In this document: piece by piece, positions 1 through 8,800 of the stretch
Numbering within the stretch: the first letter of the stretch is position 1
Layout: each line of letters opens with the position of its first letter
NCBI GenBank assembly: GCA_937862735.1
Contig: CALMDH010000304.1
Location: forward strand, 1 to 64,000
Reading direction: 5' to 3'
Origin: M0108 sp937862735
GTDB lineage: Bacteria; Pseudomonadota; Gammaproteobacteria; Chromatiales; Chromatiaceae
DNA: 64,000 nt
Position numbers and translations under genes: made by a program
The notes under the pieces: generated by a model
Database searches by the model: none
Seen by the model: the letters and a program-made list of their open reading frames with translations, nothing else
What the model was told of the DNA's origin: nothing

Positions 1-84
1 GCGCCTGCTCGGCTGGACGCTCCTGACGGCGAGCGTGGGCCTGGTTTCTTGCCAGTCCTTGTTCGTCTTGTGAGCCGCACGCCT

Positions 85-999
85 ATGCCCGGGCGAGACC
101 GGGGCCACTCCTCCCAGGGCTTGCCGTCGGCCCTGGCCCGGGCGCGGGAGATCGCCAGGCAATCATTAGCCTCGGCCAGGCTCGCGTTACCCGCGGCGCG
201 GCGCCCGCGGTCCCCGTGGCCCCTCTGGGTCCTCTCGGCGCCGCTGGTGCTCGCCGCGGTCAGCGCCTTGGGGGCGGGACGGTTCTCAGGCTTCCTCGGC
301 GATGCCCTGGGCTGGGGCCTGATCGCCAGTGCCGCCGTGCTGACCCGCCAGGGGTTTGCGCAGCACGAGGCCGCGAACGAGCGACGTTTCTCCCGGGGCT
401 GGCGGCTGCCGCTCAAGAACCTGGCGGCGGCGGCCCTGGGACTCGGGACCGCGACCGCGGCGATGGGTGGGGCCGGGCACGGCATCGCGGTGGCAGTCGC
501 CTTCGGGGCACTGGCGGTGCTCGGCTATCATTTGGTCTATGGGCTGGAGCCCCTGCGGGTGGGGGGGAGTCTCACCCCCCTGGACAAGGACGCCCGCACC
601 GTTGCGGAGGTTCTAGACGAGGCGGAGCAGCGGCTGATCGGAATCGAGCGGGCCGCCACGGCCATCGGCAACGCCGAGCTCAGGCAGCGGCTCACCCGGA
701 TCGCCGGTCAGGGCCGCGGCATGCTGGAGCAGATCGCCGAGCGCCCCTCGGATCTCAGGCGTGCCCGGCGCTTCCTGACCGTGTTCCTGGAGGGCACCGA
801 GCAGGTCACCAATGGCTTTGTTCGCACCCATCACCACGCCGAGTCGCCGGAGCTGGAGCAGAACTTCCGCAATGTGCTGGTGAGCATCGAGGAACAGTTC
901 ATCCGCCAGCGGGAGCGTCTGCGCAAAGCCGATGTGCTCGACATCGATGTGCAGATCGAGGTCCTGAAGAAGCAGTTGGAACAGGAAGGGATCCGCTGA
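85..999 (+). CDS. XpaC family membrane protein, partner of TelA
   Basis: About 304 residues from the ATG at 85. In-frame TTG (49) and GTG (70) starts also exist, no convincing ribosome site decides between them, and the frame is open to the window edge. A short reading frame ending at 71-73 may be the tail of an upstream gene. Four hydrophobic stretches are visible (about residues 44-64, 68-86, 112-130 and 132-150), then a charged helical C-terminal half that ends in a predicted coiled coil. This is the layout of the 5-bromo-4-chloroindolyl phosphate hydrolysis (XpaC) family, whose biochemical role is not established. The telA-like gene follows after 58 bases, the pairing usually seen for these families, so they probably act together at the inner membrane. 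Confidence 0.75.
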   Translation: MPGRDRGHSSQGLPSALARAREIARQSLASARLALPAARRPRSPWPLWVLSAPLVLAAVSALGAGRFSGFLGDALGWGLIASAAVLTRQGFAQHEAANERRFSRGWRLPLKNLAAAALGLGTATAAMGGAGHGIAVAVAFGALAVLGYHLVYGLEPLRVGGSLTPLDKDARTVAEVLDEAEQRLIGIERAATAIGNAELRQRLTRIAGQGRGMLEQIAERPSDLRRARRFLTVFLEGTEQVTNGFVRTHHHAESPELEQNFRNVLVSIEEQFIRQRERLRKADVLDIDVQIEVLKKQLEQEGIR

Positions 1000-1057
1000 G
1001 GATCCCGGTTCGGCCACCCATGAGCCATAGATTCGATTTGGGATCAGGAGTCCATCC

Positions 1058-2182
1058 ATGAGCGAGTCAGAGATCCAGTCCATCGAGCGGGTGGCGGCCC
1101 CGCTACCCGCCCGCGAGGTCCCCCCCCTGGCCGAGGCGAGCCTCCCCGAGCAGGCCGAGATCCGGGGCCTGCTGGCCGAACTCGACCTCACCGACTCCAG
1201 CTCCATCATGCACTTTGGGGTCAAGGCCCAGCAGCAGCTCACCCAGGTCTCTGACCAAATGCTGGAGGGGGTGCGGGCCAAGGACACCGGCGGGGCCGGG
1301 AGCGCCCTGAGCGAGATGGTCGGCACCCTGCGGGGATTCGACGTCGAGGCCCTGGACCCAAACGCCAAGCCCGGCTTCCTCGCCCGTCTGTTCGGGGCCG
1401 GCAAGCCCATCGCCAAATTCCTGCAGCAATATGAAGAGGTGCGGGACCACATCGACCGGATCACCCTGGACCTGGAGCGCCACAGGACCCGGCTCCTCTT
1501 CGACGTCACCGCGCTGGATCGCCTCTACGACGCCAACCTCAGCTACTTTCGGGAGTTGGAGCACTACATCGCGGCGGGCGTGGCCAAGCTCGCCGAGCTG
1601 GACCAGGAGACCATCCCGGCCCTGGCGGCCCGGACCGAGGCGGAGGCCGACATGGTCCAGGCCCAGAACCTGCGGGATCTTCGCGGGGCCCGGGACGACC
1701 TGGAGCGGCGCGTCCATGACCTGCGCCTCACCCGTCAGGTTGCCATGCAGGCCCTGCCCAGCATCCGCCTGGTGCAGGAGAACGACAAGGGGCTGATCAA
1801 CAAGATCAACTCGACCCTGGTCAACACCGTGCCCCTGTGGCGCCAGCAGCTCGCCCAGGCCGTGACCATCTACCGCTCGGGCCGCGCCGCCGAGACGGTG
1901 CGCGCCGCCACCGATCTCACCAACGAACTGCTGCGGGCCAACGCCGAGAACCTCAAACAGGCCAATGCCGAGGCCAGGCGCCAGATCGAGCGTGGGGTCT
2001 TCGATATCGAGACCGTCAAGGCCGCCAACCAGGCACTCATCGAGACGATTGAGGAGAGCCTGCGCATCGCCGACGAGGGCAAGCGGGCACGCGCCACGGC
2101 GGGTGCCGAGCTGCAACAAATGGAGGCGGGACTGCGCCGCGCCCTGGCCGCCGCCAGTGCCCAGACCAACCGGGGCTTGTAG
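1058..2182 (+). CDS. telA: TelA family toxic anion resistance protein
   Basis: 374 residues, mostly helical, cytoplasmic and rich in charged coiled-coil segments. It matches the TelA/KlaA family (tellurite and colicin resistance, also linked to cell-envelope stress). The family core is visible from about residue 90 (a DPNAKPG-x-LARLFG segment) to a C-terminal run of the type IETVKAANQALIETIEE. An AGGAG ribosome site lies about 8 bases before the ATG. It follows the XpaC-like gene by 58 bases and is likely co-transcribed. The family assignment is firm. The actual physiological task, membrane integrity or oxyanion tolerance, cannot be told from sequence. Confidence 0.88.
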   Translation: MSESEIQSIERVAAPLPAREVPPLAEASLPEQAEIRGLLAELDLTDSSSIMHFGVKAQQQLTQVSDQMLEGVRAKDTGGAGSALSEMVGTLRGFDVEALDPNAKPGFLARLFGAGKPIAKFLQQYEEVRDHIDRITLDLERHRTRLLFDVTALDRLYDANLSYFRELEHYIAAGVAKLAELDQETIPALAARTEAEADMVQAQNLRDLRGARDDLERRVHDLRLTRQVAMQALPSIRLVQENDKGLINKINSTLVNTVPLWRQQLAQAVTIYRSGRAAETVRAATDLTNELLRANAENLKQANAEARRQIERGVFDIETVKAANQALIETIEESLRIADEGKRARATAGAELQQMEAGLRRALAAASAQTNRGL

Positions 2183-2338
2183 GTGGTGCCGGTCAGGCGG
2201 ACACCGCGCTAGCCGAGGTCGCAAGGCTGTTTTCGATCCATCCCCGCTCCCTGAACCGCCGCCTGCGGGACCAGGGTACCAGCTTCAAGGCCCTGATCAC
2301 TTCCACTTCCTGGATACCCAAAAGGCGGCGGGTGGGCA

Positions 2339-2715
2339 TCAGGGGCGGAACACCTCGTCCAGGGTGCGGGCTTCCAGGACACGATAGCCCCAGGTCTCGA
2401 TCTCCTCCACGGTTGCCGCCGCGATGCGCGCGACCACCCCGGCGGGCAGGGGTCCAAAACGGCGCGCCAGCTGGCGCTGGAGTAAGAGGGTTTCACCTTC
2501 CAGGCGCCCTTCCTGGCGTCCCTCCCGTTTGTACTGCTCCGCCCATTGATCAAATTTTTCCGCGAGGGTCATTTTCAACTCCGTCAGGTCGCGTACTTGG
2601 GGTAGGACCAGGGTGTGCTTGCTGCGCCGGAGCAGCAGGGCCCGGATCCAGAGGGCAAAGGTGCGCTTGAGTTCCGGGGGACCCGCCAGACCACGTCGTC
2701 GCTGCGCTGGCGCAG
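2339..2715 (-). pseudogene. Rpn-family nuclease/transposase remnant (C-terminal part)
   Basis: The reading frame from 2578 to 2339 (79 residues from its first Met) has the C-terminal features of Rpn (recombination-promoting nuclease, PD-(D/E)XK) proteins. These are a Gln/Glu/Gly-rich helix (EGRQEGRLEGE) and a DUF4351-like RQLARRFGPLP segment. The frame stays open and homologous-looking upstream of that Met: the sequence at 2579-2700 encodes ELKRTFALWIRALLLRR in the same frame, typical of the middle of these proteins. Farther upstream the similarity is lost and stops appear, so the nuclease core is gone. I read it as a decayed mobile-type gene. A short functional product starting at the Met at 2578 is possible but less likely. 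Confidence 0.6.
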
Positions 2716-2976
2716 GTCTTGATGGGGTAGGCGGGCCGCCGCGGTTTCCCCGCGAGGCCCGGTCTGATCAGCCGGGTTCGCTGGTGGCGACGCCAAAGAC
2801 CCAGGAGTGGGCGGTCCGGGGCGCTGGCCCCAGGTACAGCAAAACATCCACCGCTCATGATCAACATCAATACAGCTTCCCCACCTTGTGCCACGCTTGC
2901 CTTGAAGAAAGGTCAAGCAGGCCATGGTCTGGCGCCCCGCAACCCGGTAACACCCCATATCCGGTAGAGGTTGAAA

Positions 2977-4209
2977 ATGAACCGTCGTGAATTTCTCAGC
3001 CAGATCATACTGGCAGGTACACTCGCCGGGTTGGCTACTCGCGCGATTGCCAAACCCGCATTCTTTCCCCCCGGTTTCGGGTTACATGGCGCACGCCGAA
3101 AGGTCGTCTTCATCAGCGATATTCACCTCAGCGCCGATCCCAACACCTCCTGGATTTATGAGCATATCGGACCTCTGGCCGATTTCCTGGAAACGCTAAA
3201 CGCCCGCCAGGACATCTCCGAACTGGTGATCCTGGGCGATCTTCTGGATGATTGGATGGTGCCCATTGATGACGTGCCGAGTACTTTTCAGCAAATTCTT
3301 GACGCCTCGCATAACGAACCCGTTGTTTCGGCATTACAGGGAATTTGTGACAATCCCTTCATCAAAGTCACCTATGTAACGGGCAATCATGATCTGCTGT
3401 CTTTTGAACCAGAAGCAAAGACTCTGATCGAAAACACTTTTCCCGGTATCGTCATTTCATCCGATGATCCCGGCCTGGGTGACTACACGATTGATAAGGT
3501 TCTCTGGGCCGAACATGGCCATCGCTATTCCCTCTTTAACTCGCCAGACATCTGGAGTCATAGCGGCAGTCATCTGCCCTTGGGATACTTTGTTACCCGT
3601 CTGGTGGCCTCTCAGTCTGAAGCGGATGAGACCCTCTATACTTCACCGGACATTATCGAACAATTTGTAAAACGTCACCTCAAGGGCTTACCAAAATCCG
3701 CTGACCGTGATCTCTTGATCGCGGCAATCTTTAATGCCATTGCCCGGTGGGCCGGAAAAGGACCGGAGGATATCTTTATCATGGATGACAAGGATGATTT
3801 CACGACCGATCCCACCGTCGCGGACATTACTCACCTCTACTCACCGATCATGACCAATTGGTCCAGTCGGCAAAATATCGTTTTACCGGATATGGCCTTG
3901 CTGAATGAGGTGGGCTACATGATCAACAGCGCGCTCCTGTTGTTGAACATGCCCAAAAGGATCAAAAAATATTATCCCTTTACCCCACGCATCGTACTGT
4001 TCGGACATACCCATAAGGCCTTCTTTTGGCAGCGAATTGGCTGGCCAAGCTCGATTTATGTCAACACCGGCACCTGGGTTGACAGTAAGCCGATGACGTG
4101 GGTGGAAGTTGACATCCGGGACCTGCGCTTTCATCGTCGCAGCTACACCGTATCCCTTTGGTATGCGGGCCAGACCAGTCCCAGCCAGAGTGGCACGGTT
4201 GTCGTATAA
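2977..4209 (+). CDS. Tat-exported calcineurin-like metallophosphoesterase
   Basis: 410 residues from the ATG at 2977, which has an AGAGG site 6 bases upstream (an in-frame TTG lies at 2971). The N-terminus is a twin-arginine signal (NRREFL at residues 2-7, then a hydrophobic stretch to about 25), so a folded metalloenzyme is exported to the periplasm. The binuclear metal-binding motifs are all present: D48-I-H50, G87-D88, GNHD 136-139, H180-G-H182 and GHTH 343-346. The substrate is unknown; phosphodiester or phosphomonoester cleavage follows from the fold. The gene is clearly poorer in G+C than its neighbours and lies between a nuclease remnant and a fic gene, which suggests recent acquisition. 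Confidence 0.85.
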   Translation: MNRREFLSQIILAGTLAGLATRAIAKPAFFPPGFGLHGARRKVVFISDIHLSADPNTSWIYEHIGPLADFLETLNARQDISELVILGDLLDDWMVPIDDVPSTFQQILDASHNEPVVSALQGICDNPFIKVTYVTGNHDLLSFEPEAKTLIENTFPGIVISSDDPGLGDYTIDKVLWAEHGHRYSLFNSPDIWSHSGSHLPLGYFVTRLVASQSEADETLYTSPDIIEQFVKRHLKGLPKSADRDLLIAAIFNAIARWAGKGPEDIFIMDDKDDFTTDPTVADITHLYSPIMTNWSSRQNIVLPDMALLNEVGYMINSALLLLNMPKRIKKYYPFTPRIVLFGHTHKAFFWQRIGWPSSIYVNTGTWVDSKPMTWVEVDIRDLRFHRRSYTVSLWYAGQTSPSQSGTVVV

Positions 4210-4271
4210 AGAAACAGAAGGATACGCCCCTCTAATCAATAAGCCCGGTTCATGCATCCATCAGTTGCGAA

Positions 4272-5516
4272 TCAAGTCTGTTCCGGGAACAAACCCGGCA
4301 TCCAGTGCGCGGCCAACTTGGCCGGGAAGACCAGGCGCAGGGGAGCGCGGGTGCTGTCCGCGACGATCACGCCCTGCTGGGCCAGGGCGGCCACGCTTCG
4401 TCTCGCGCTGCGCTCACTGGCCCCAAGCAATTCGGGGACCTCACCGCGCGGCAGTTCACCGCGATAGAGGATGGCTTCGAGGATACGCCCTGCCTTTAGC
4501 GGTAGTCGATCCGCCCGGGCCTCTTCTTCGCTCCAGCGCAGGATGCGTTCTCTGAGCCGACGGGGTTGCACCAAGGCTTCCATAAACTTCACCTGGTCCA
4601 GGCAGGTTTCAAGGAAAAAGCGGGTGAAGGCGGCGAGACTCTCTTCGCTCAACCGTCCCCGGCCATCAAGATCGTTGCGGCGGGGCAGGTCGCAGGCCGC
4701 GAGGTGACCCTTGTAGCTAGCCACTTTTCTGGCCAGCCCCCGCGCGATGGACCAAACGCCTCCCATATCCAGGGCTTCCAGGAGCATGGCATGGGACATC
4801 AGGCGTGCCACGCGGCCGTTGCCATCGAGGAAGGGATGTATCCACAAGAGCCGGTGATGCGCCGCGGCGGCCGCGATGAGGATCTCCGCCTTGCCAAGTC
4901 CGGCGTAGGTGCGCTCGAACTGGCCCAAAAAACGCGGCAGCGCGCCGGGGCTGATCGCGATGTGCTGGCCGACCCGTACGTCGCGGAAGCGCAAGGCACC
5001 CGGGACCATCCGCTGCCGCTGGCCGGTTTCAAGATCTTCGACCCATCGCAGTTCCTCGGGCAGCAAGTCCCCGAAACGCCGATGAATCTCGCATACCCCT
5101 GCCAGCGTGAGCGCCCGACCCGTCAGGCCACCGCCATCGATCCACTGCTGGACGGTGATATGCGCCCTGGCCTCAAGCTGGAGGTTGCGTTTTTCGGGGT
5201 TCGCGCTGTAGTCCTCCTTCATGGCGCGCTCGATATCGACCGGGTGGGTGTCATGCCCCTCGATCAGATTGCTGTAGTAACAGTTCATCGCCCGCACCAG
5301 ATCCGCGAGCGCGTTGTGGACGCCTTCAGGTAGGCTGCGCCGAAACCCGGCCGCTTGCGCGGCCAGTTCGACCGCCAGATCGGCCAGCCCCGCGCGGTGA
5401 CGCGAGGTCTCCGAAATGCGCATCGGCTCCATCAGAGACACCTGCTCCCCGCGATCGGGGGGCGCGTTTTCATCCCTATTTGTGGCCGCTTTGCCGTCCG
5501 CCGAAAAAGTATTCAT
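4272..5516 (-). CDS. Fic family protein (self-inhibited adenylyltransferase type)
   Basis: 414 residues from the ATG at 5516. A second start at 5432 (386 residues) has a better-looking purine-rich site and may be the real one. The catalytic Fic loop is intact: HPFLDGNGRVAR at residues 227-238 (HxFx(D/E)GNGRxxR). An N-terminal inhibitory helix motif, SNLIEG at 82-87, matches (S/T)xxxE(G/N), so this is a class II Fic protein whose Glu blocks ATP until it is released. A DUF4172-like N-terminal region precedes the Fic core. The last 70 residues look like a winged helix. Such enzymes transfer AMP to protein hydroxyls; the target here is unknown. It is convergent with the metallophosphoesterase gene and stands alone. 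Confidence 0.88.
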   Translation of the reverse strand: MNTFSADGKAATNRDENAPPDRGEQVSLMEPMRISETSRHRAGLADLAVELAAQAAGFRRSLPEGVHNALADLVRAMNCYYSNLIEGHDTHPVDIERAMKEDYSANPEKRNLQLEARAHITVQQWIDGGGLTGRALTLAGVCEIHRRFGDLLPEELRWVEDLETGQRQRMVPGALRFRDVRVGQHIAISPGALPRFLGQFERTYAGLGKAEILIAAAAAHHRLLWIHPFLDGNGRVARLMSHAMLLEALDMGGVWSIARGLARKVASYKGHLAACDLPRRNDLDGRGRLSEESLAAFTRFFLETCLDQVKFMEALVQPRRLRERILRWSEEEARADRLPLKAGRILEAILYRGELPRGEVPELLGASERSARRSVAALAQQGVIVADSTRAPLRLVFPAKLAAHWMPGLFPEQT

Positions 5517-5812
5517 AAATAAACTATATCAGTTACTTAAGAATTGGTGCAGCAAAATATTCCGCAGCTCTTTGGCCGCTTTCTTGGCCGGTTCAGGACG
5601 GCCCGAAACCTATCCCTGAAGCTTGTGCCTGAGCGTAGATACCCGGCCATCACGAACCTGGTCGTCTACAATCCTCCGTCCTGTGAGGAATCTTCACCAG
5701 GACGAAGCTCCCCCGTGGCCTGCTCCCCGCGGGTCGGACACGACAAGTGCTGTCCGCTTTTTGCCTTAACCTTGGACATCCTCCCCAAGGCCGCTAACCC
5801 CAGGAACTCGAC
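5517..5812. other. Intergenic region between fic and recC
   Basis: About 300 bases separate the divergent fic and recC genes. The fic-proximal 60 bases are AT-rich; on the minus strand a TATAGT-like sequence lies only a few bases before the longest fic start, which would favour the shorter start or a nearly leaderless message. On the plus strand TACAAT (5667-5672) is a possible -10 for recC without a good -35. No coding, RNA or terminator signal is convincing here. Confidence 0.4.
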
Positions 5813-8800
5813 GTGACCGCTATCCCCCTGCCCCCTGGCCTGATGCTCGTCCACGGCAACCGACCGGAGGCCCTGCGTGACCTGCTGCTGGCCTGGGTGC
5901 GGCGCTATCCCCTGGCCCCCCTGGAAACGGAGGTCATCCTGGCCCAAAGCAACGGTATCGCCCAGTGGCTCAAGCTGGCCCTGGCGGCCGATCCCGTCCA
6001 GGGTGAGGGCGGGCTGGGGATCGCCGCCGCCCTGGAGATCTCCCTGCCCTCCCGCTTTTTGTGGCGGGTCTATCGGGCGGTGCTGGGGGGCGATGCGGTG
6101 CCGGAGACCTCGCCCTTCGACAAGTCGCGCCTGGTCTGGCGGCTGATGCGGCTGCTGCCGGAGGTCTTGACCCGGCCCGAGTACCAGCCCCTGGCACGCT
6201 TCCTGACGATGGACACGGACCGGCGCAAGCGCTTTCAACTCGCCGAGCGCCTCGCGGACCTCTATGACCAATACCAGGTCTACCGCGCCGACTGGCTGGC
6301 GGCCTGGGCCGCCGGAGAGGACGTGCTCATCGATGCCCGCGGCAAGCGTAGCCCCCTGCCGACGGAACAACGTTGGCAGGCCTCCCTGTGGCGCGCCCTG
6401 CTGGCGGACGTCGGGGGACTGTCCTATGCCGGCCGGGCGGCGGTGCATGAGGCCTTTCTGGCTCGGGCGGCGGCAGGGCCGGCGGGGGAGCAACCCCCGG
6501 GCCTGCCCCGCCGGCTGCTGGTGTTCGGCATCTCCAGCCTGCCGCGTCAGTCGCTGGAGGTCCTGGCGGCCCTGGGGCGTTGGTCCCAGATCCTGCTGTG
6601 CGTCCACAACCCCTGCGAGCACTACTGGGCCGACATCGTCGCCGATCAGGACCTGCTGCGGGCCGAGCACCGCCGCCAACGGCGCCGCGCCGGCATGCCC
6701 GCAACCTTCGCCCCGGAGCATCTGCATCTGCACGCCCATCCCCTGCTGGCCGCCTGGGGCAAGCAGGGCCGGGACTTCATCGGCCTGCTCGACGAGCACG
6801 ACGACGAGGAAGTCCGCGACCATTACGCCGCGCGCTTCCACGCCCTCGGCCAGCGCATCGACCTCTTCGACCCGCCCCGGGACCCGGCCGAGGTCACCAC
6901 CCTACTGGCCCAGCTCCAGGACGACATCCGCGACCTGCGCCCCCTGGCCGAGAGCCGCGAGCGCTGGCCGCCTGTCGATCCGGCCCGCGATTTCTCTCTC
7001 CGCTTCCACGTCGCCCATGGCCCCCAGCGCGAGGTGGAGATCCTCCACGACCAGCTCCTGGCGGCCTTCAACGCCGATCCCAGCCTGACCCCGCGGGACA
7101 TCATCGTCATGGTCCCGGACATCGACGCCTACGCCCCCCACATCCAGGCGGTGTTCGGCCTGGTGGATCGTCAGGACCCGCGCCATATCCCCTTCAGCCT
7201 CGCCGACCAGGGCCGGCGCGCCACGGACCCGCTGCTCAAGGCCCTGGAGGCGCTGCTCGCCCTGCCTCAGTCGCGCCTGGCGGTGAGCGACCTGCTCGAC
7301 CTGCTGGAGGTGCCGGCCCTGCGCCGGCGCTTCGGCATCACGGAGGACGAACTACCGCGCCTGCACCGCTGGGTGCGGGGCGCCAACATCCGCTGGGGCC
7401 TGCACGCCGCCCAGCGCGCCAGCCTGGAGTTGCCCGAGCAGAAGGAGGACGAGGCCCGGCACACCTGGCGCTTCGGCCTGCGCCGCATGCTGCTCGGCTA
7501 TGCCGTCGGCCAGGAGGCGGCGGCCTGGCACGGCATCGAGCCCTTCGACGAGATCGGTGGTCTCGATGCCGCCCTGCTCGGCCCGCTGACGCGCTTCTTT
7601 GCGCAACTGGACGCCACCTGGCGGACGCTGCGGGAGCCCGCCACCGTCACCGACTGGTGCGCCCGGCTGCGCCAACTGCTGGCGGATTACTTTGACGCCG
7701 GGGACAACGGCAGCGGCGAGGATGCCTTCACCCTACTCCAACTGGAGACCGCCCTCCAGGATTGGCAGGAGGCCGCCGACGCCGCGGGGCTCACGGAGAC
7801 CCTGCCCCTGTCCATCGTCGGCGAACACTGGCTGGCGCAACTCGACGAGCGGGGCCTGTCCCAGCGCTTCTTCGCCGGGGCGGTCACCTTCGCCACCCTT
7901 ATGCCCATGCGCGCCATCCCCTTCCGCCTGATCTGCCTGCTTGGCATGAACGATGGCGACTATCCTCGCCAGCGCCAGCCCCTGGACTTCGACCTCATGG
8001 GCCAGGACTACCGGCCCGGCGACCGCTCCCGGCGCGAGGACGATCGTTACCTCTTCCTGGAGGCCCTGCTCTCGGCGCGGGAGCGGCTGCACATCTCCTG
8101 GGTGGGGCGCAGCATCACGGACAACGGCGTGCGCCCACCCTCAGTGTTGGTGGGCCAGTTGCGCGACCATTTGGCGGCCGGCTGGCGACTGGCCAGTCCA
8201 GGATCATCCACTGATGAACAGGTGATGGTCTCCGCTGGCGACACCGCTCCCGAGACGATACCCAACGCCCTTCAGGCTCCCAACGAGAAACCGCCCTCCC
8301 TGCTGGATGCTCTGACCCAGGAGCACCCCCTCCAACCCTTCAGCCTGCGTTACTTCCCCAGCGATCCCGCGGCATCCCCCTGGTTCACCTATGCCCGGGA
8401 GTGGCGGCCGGGCATAGCCGAGTCTGAGCCTCCGGGCCGGGTGACGGCTGACGGGGGACGCAGTGAATCCATCCCTGGAGGCTTGGCAACCGCATCCTTG
8501 CGGTTGACACCCCCGTCAGCCGTCACCCGACCCTCCCCGTTGCCTCGCAACAGCGCGCCCGCGGAGGATGCCGCCATCGCTTCCGGTCCGGATCTGGTGG
8601 GACAAGCCCAAGCCCCTCTGCCGCCCCTATCTCGAGAGGAACCACTCAGGCTGCGCGACCTGGCCGACTTCCTCAAGGCGCCAGTCAGGGCCTTTTTCAC
8701 CCAGCGGCTGGGGGTCTATTTCGACGTCGACGACCCCGCGGCGGAGGATCAGGAGCCCTTTGCCCTCGATCACCTGCAACGCTGGTTGCTCAATGACGAG

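Noticed and set aside
1..73. Tail of an upstream gene ending in TGA at 71-73
   Set aside because: Only about 23 codons are visible and they resemble a hydrophobic segment; too little to call a gene.
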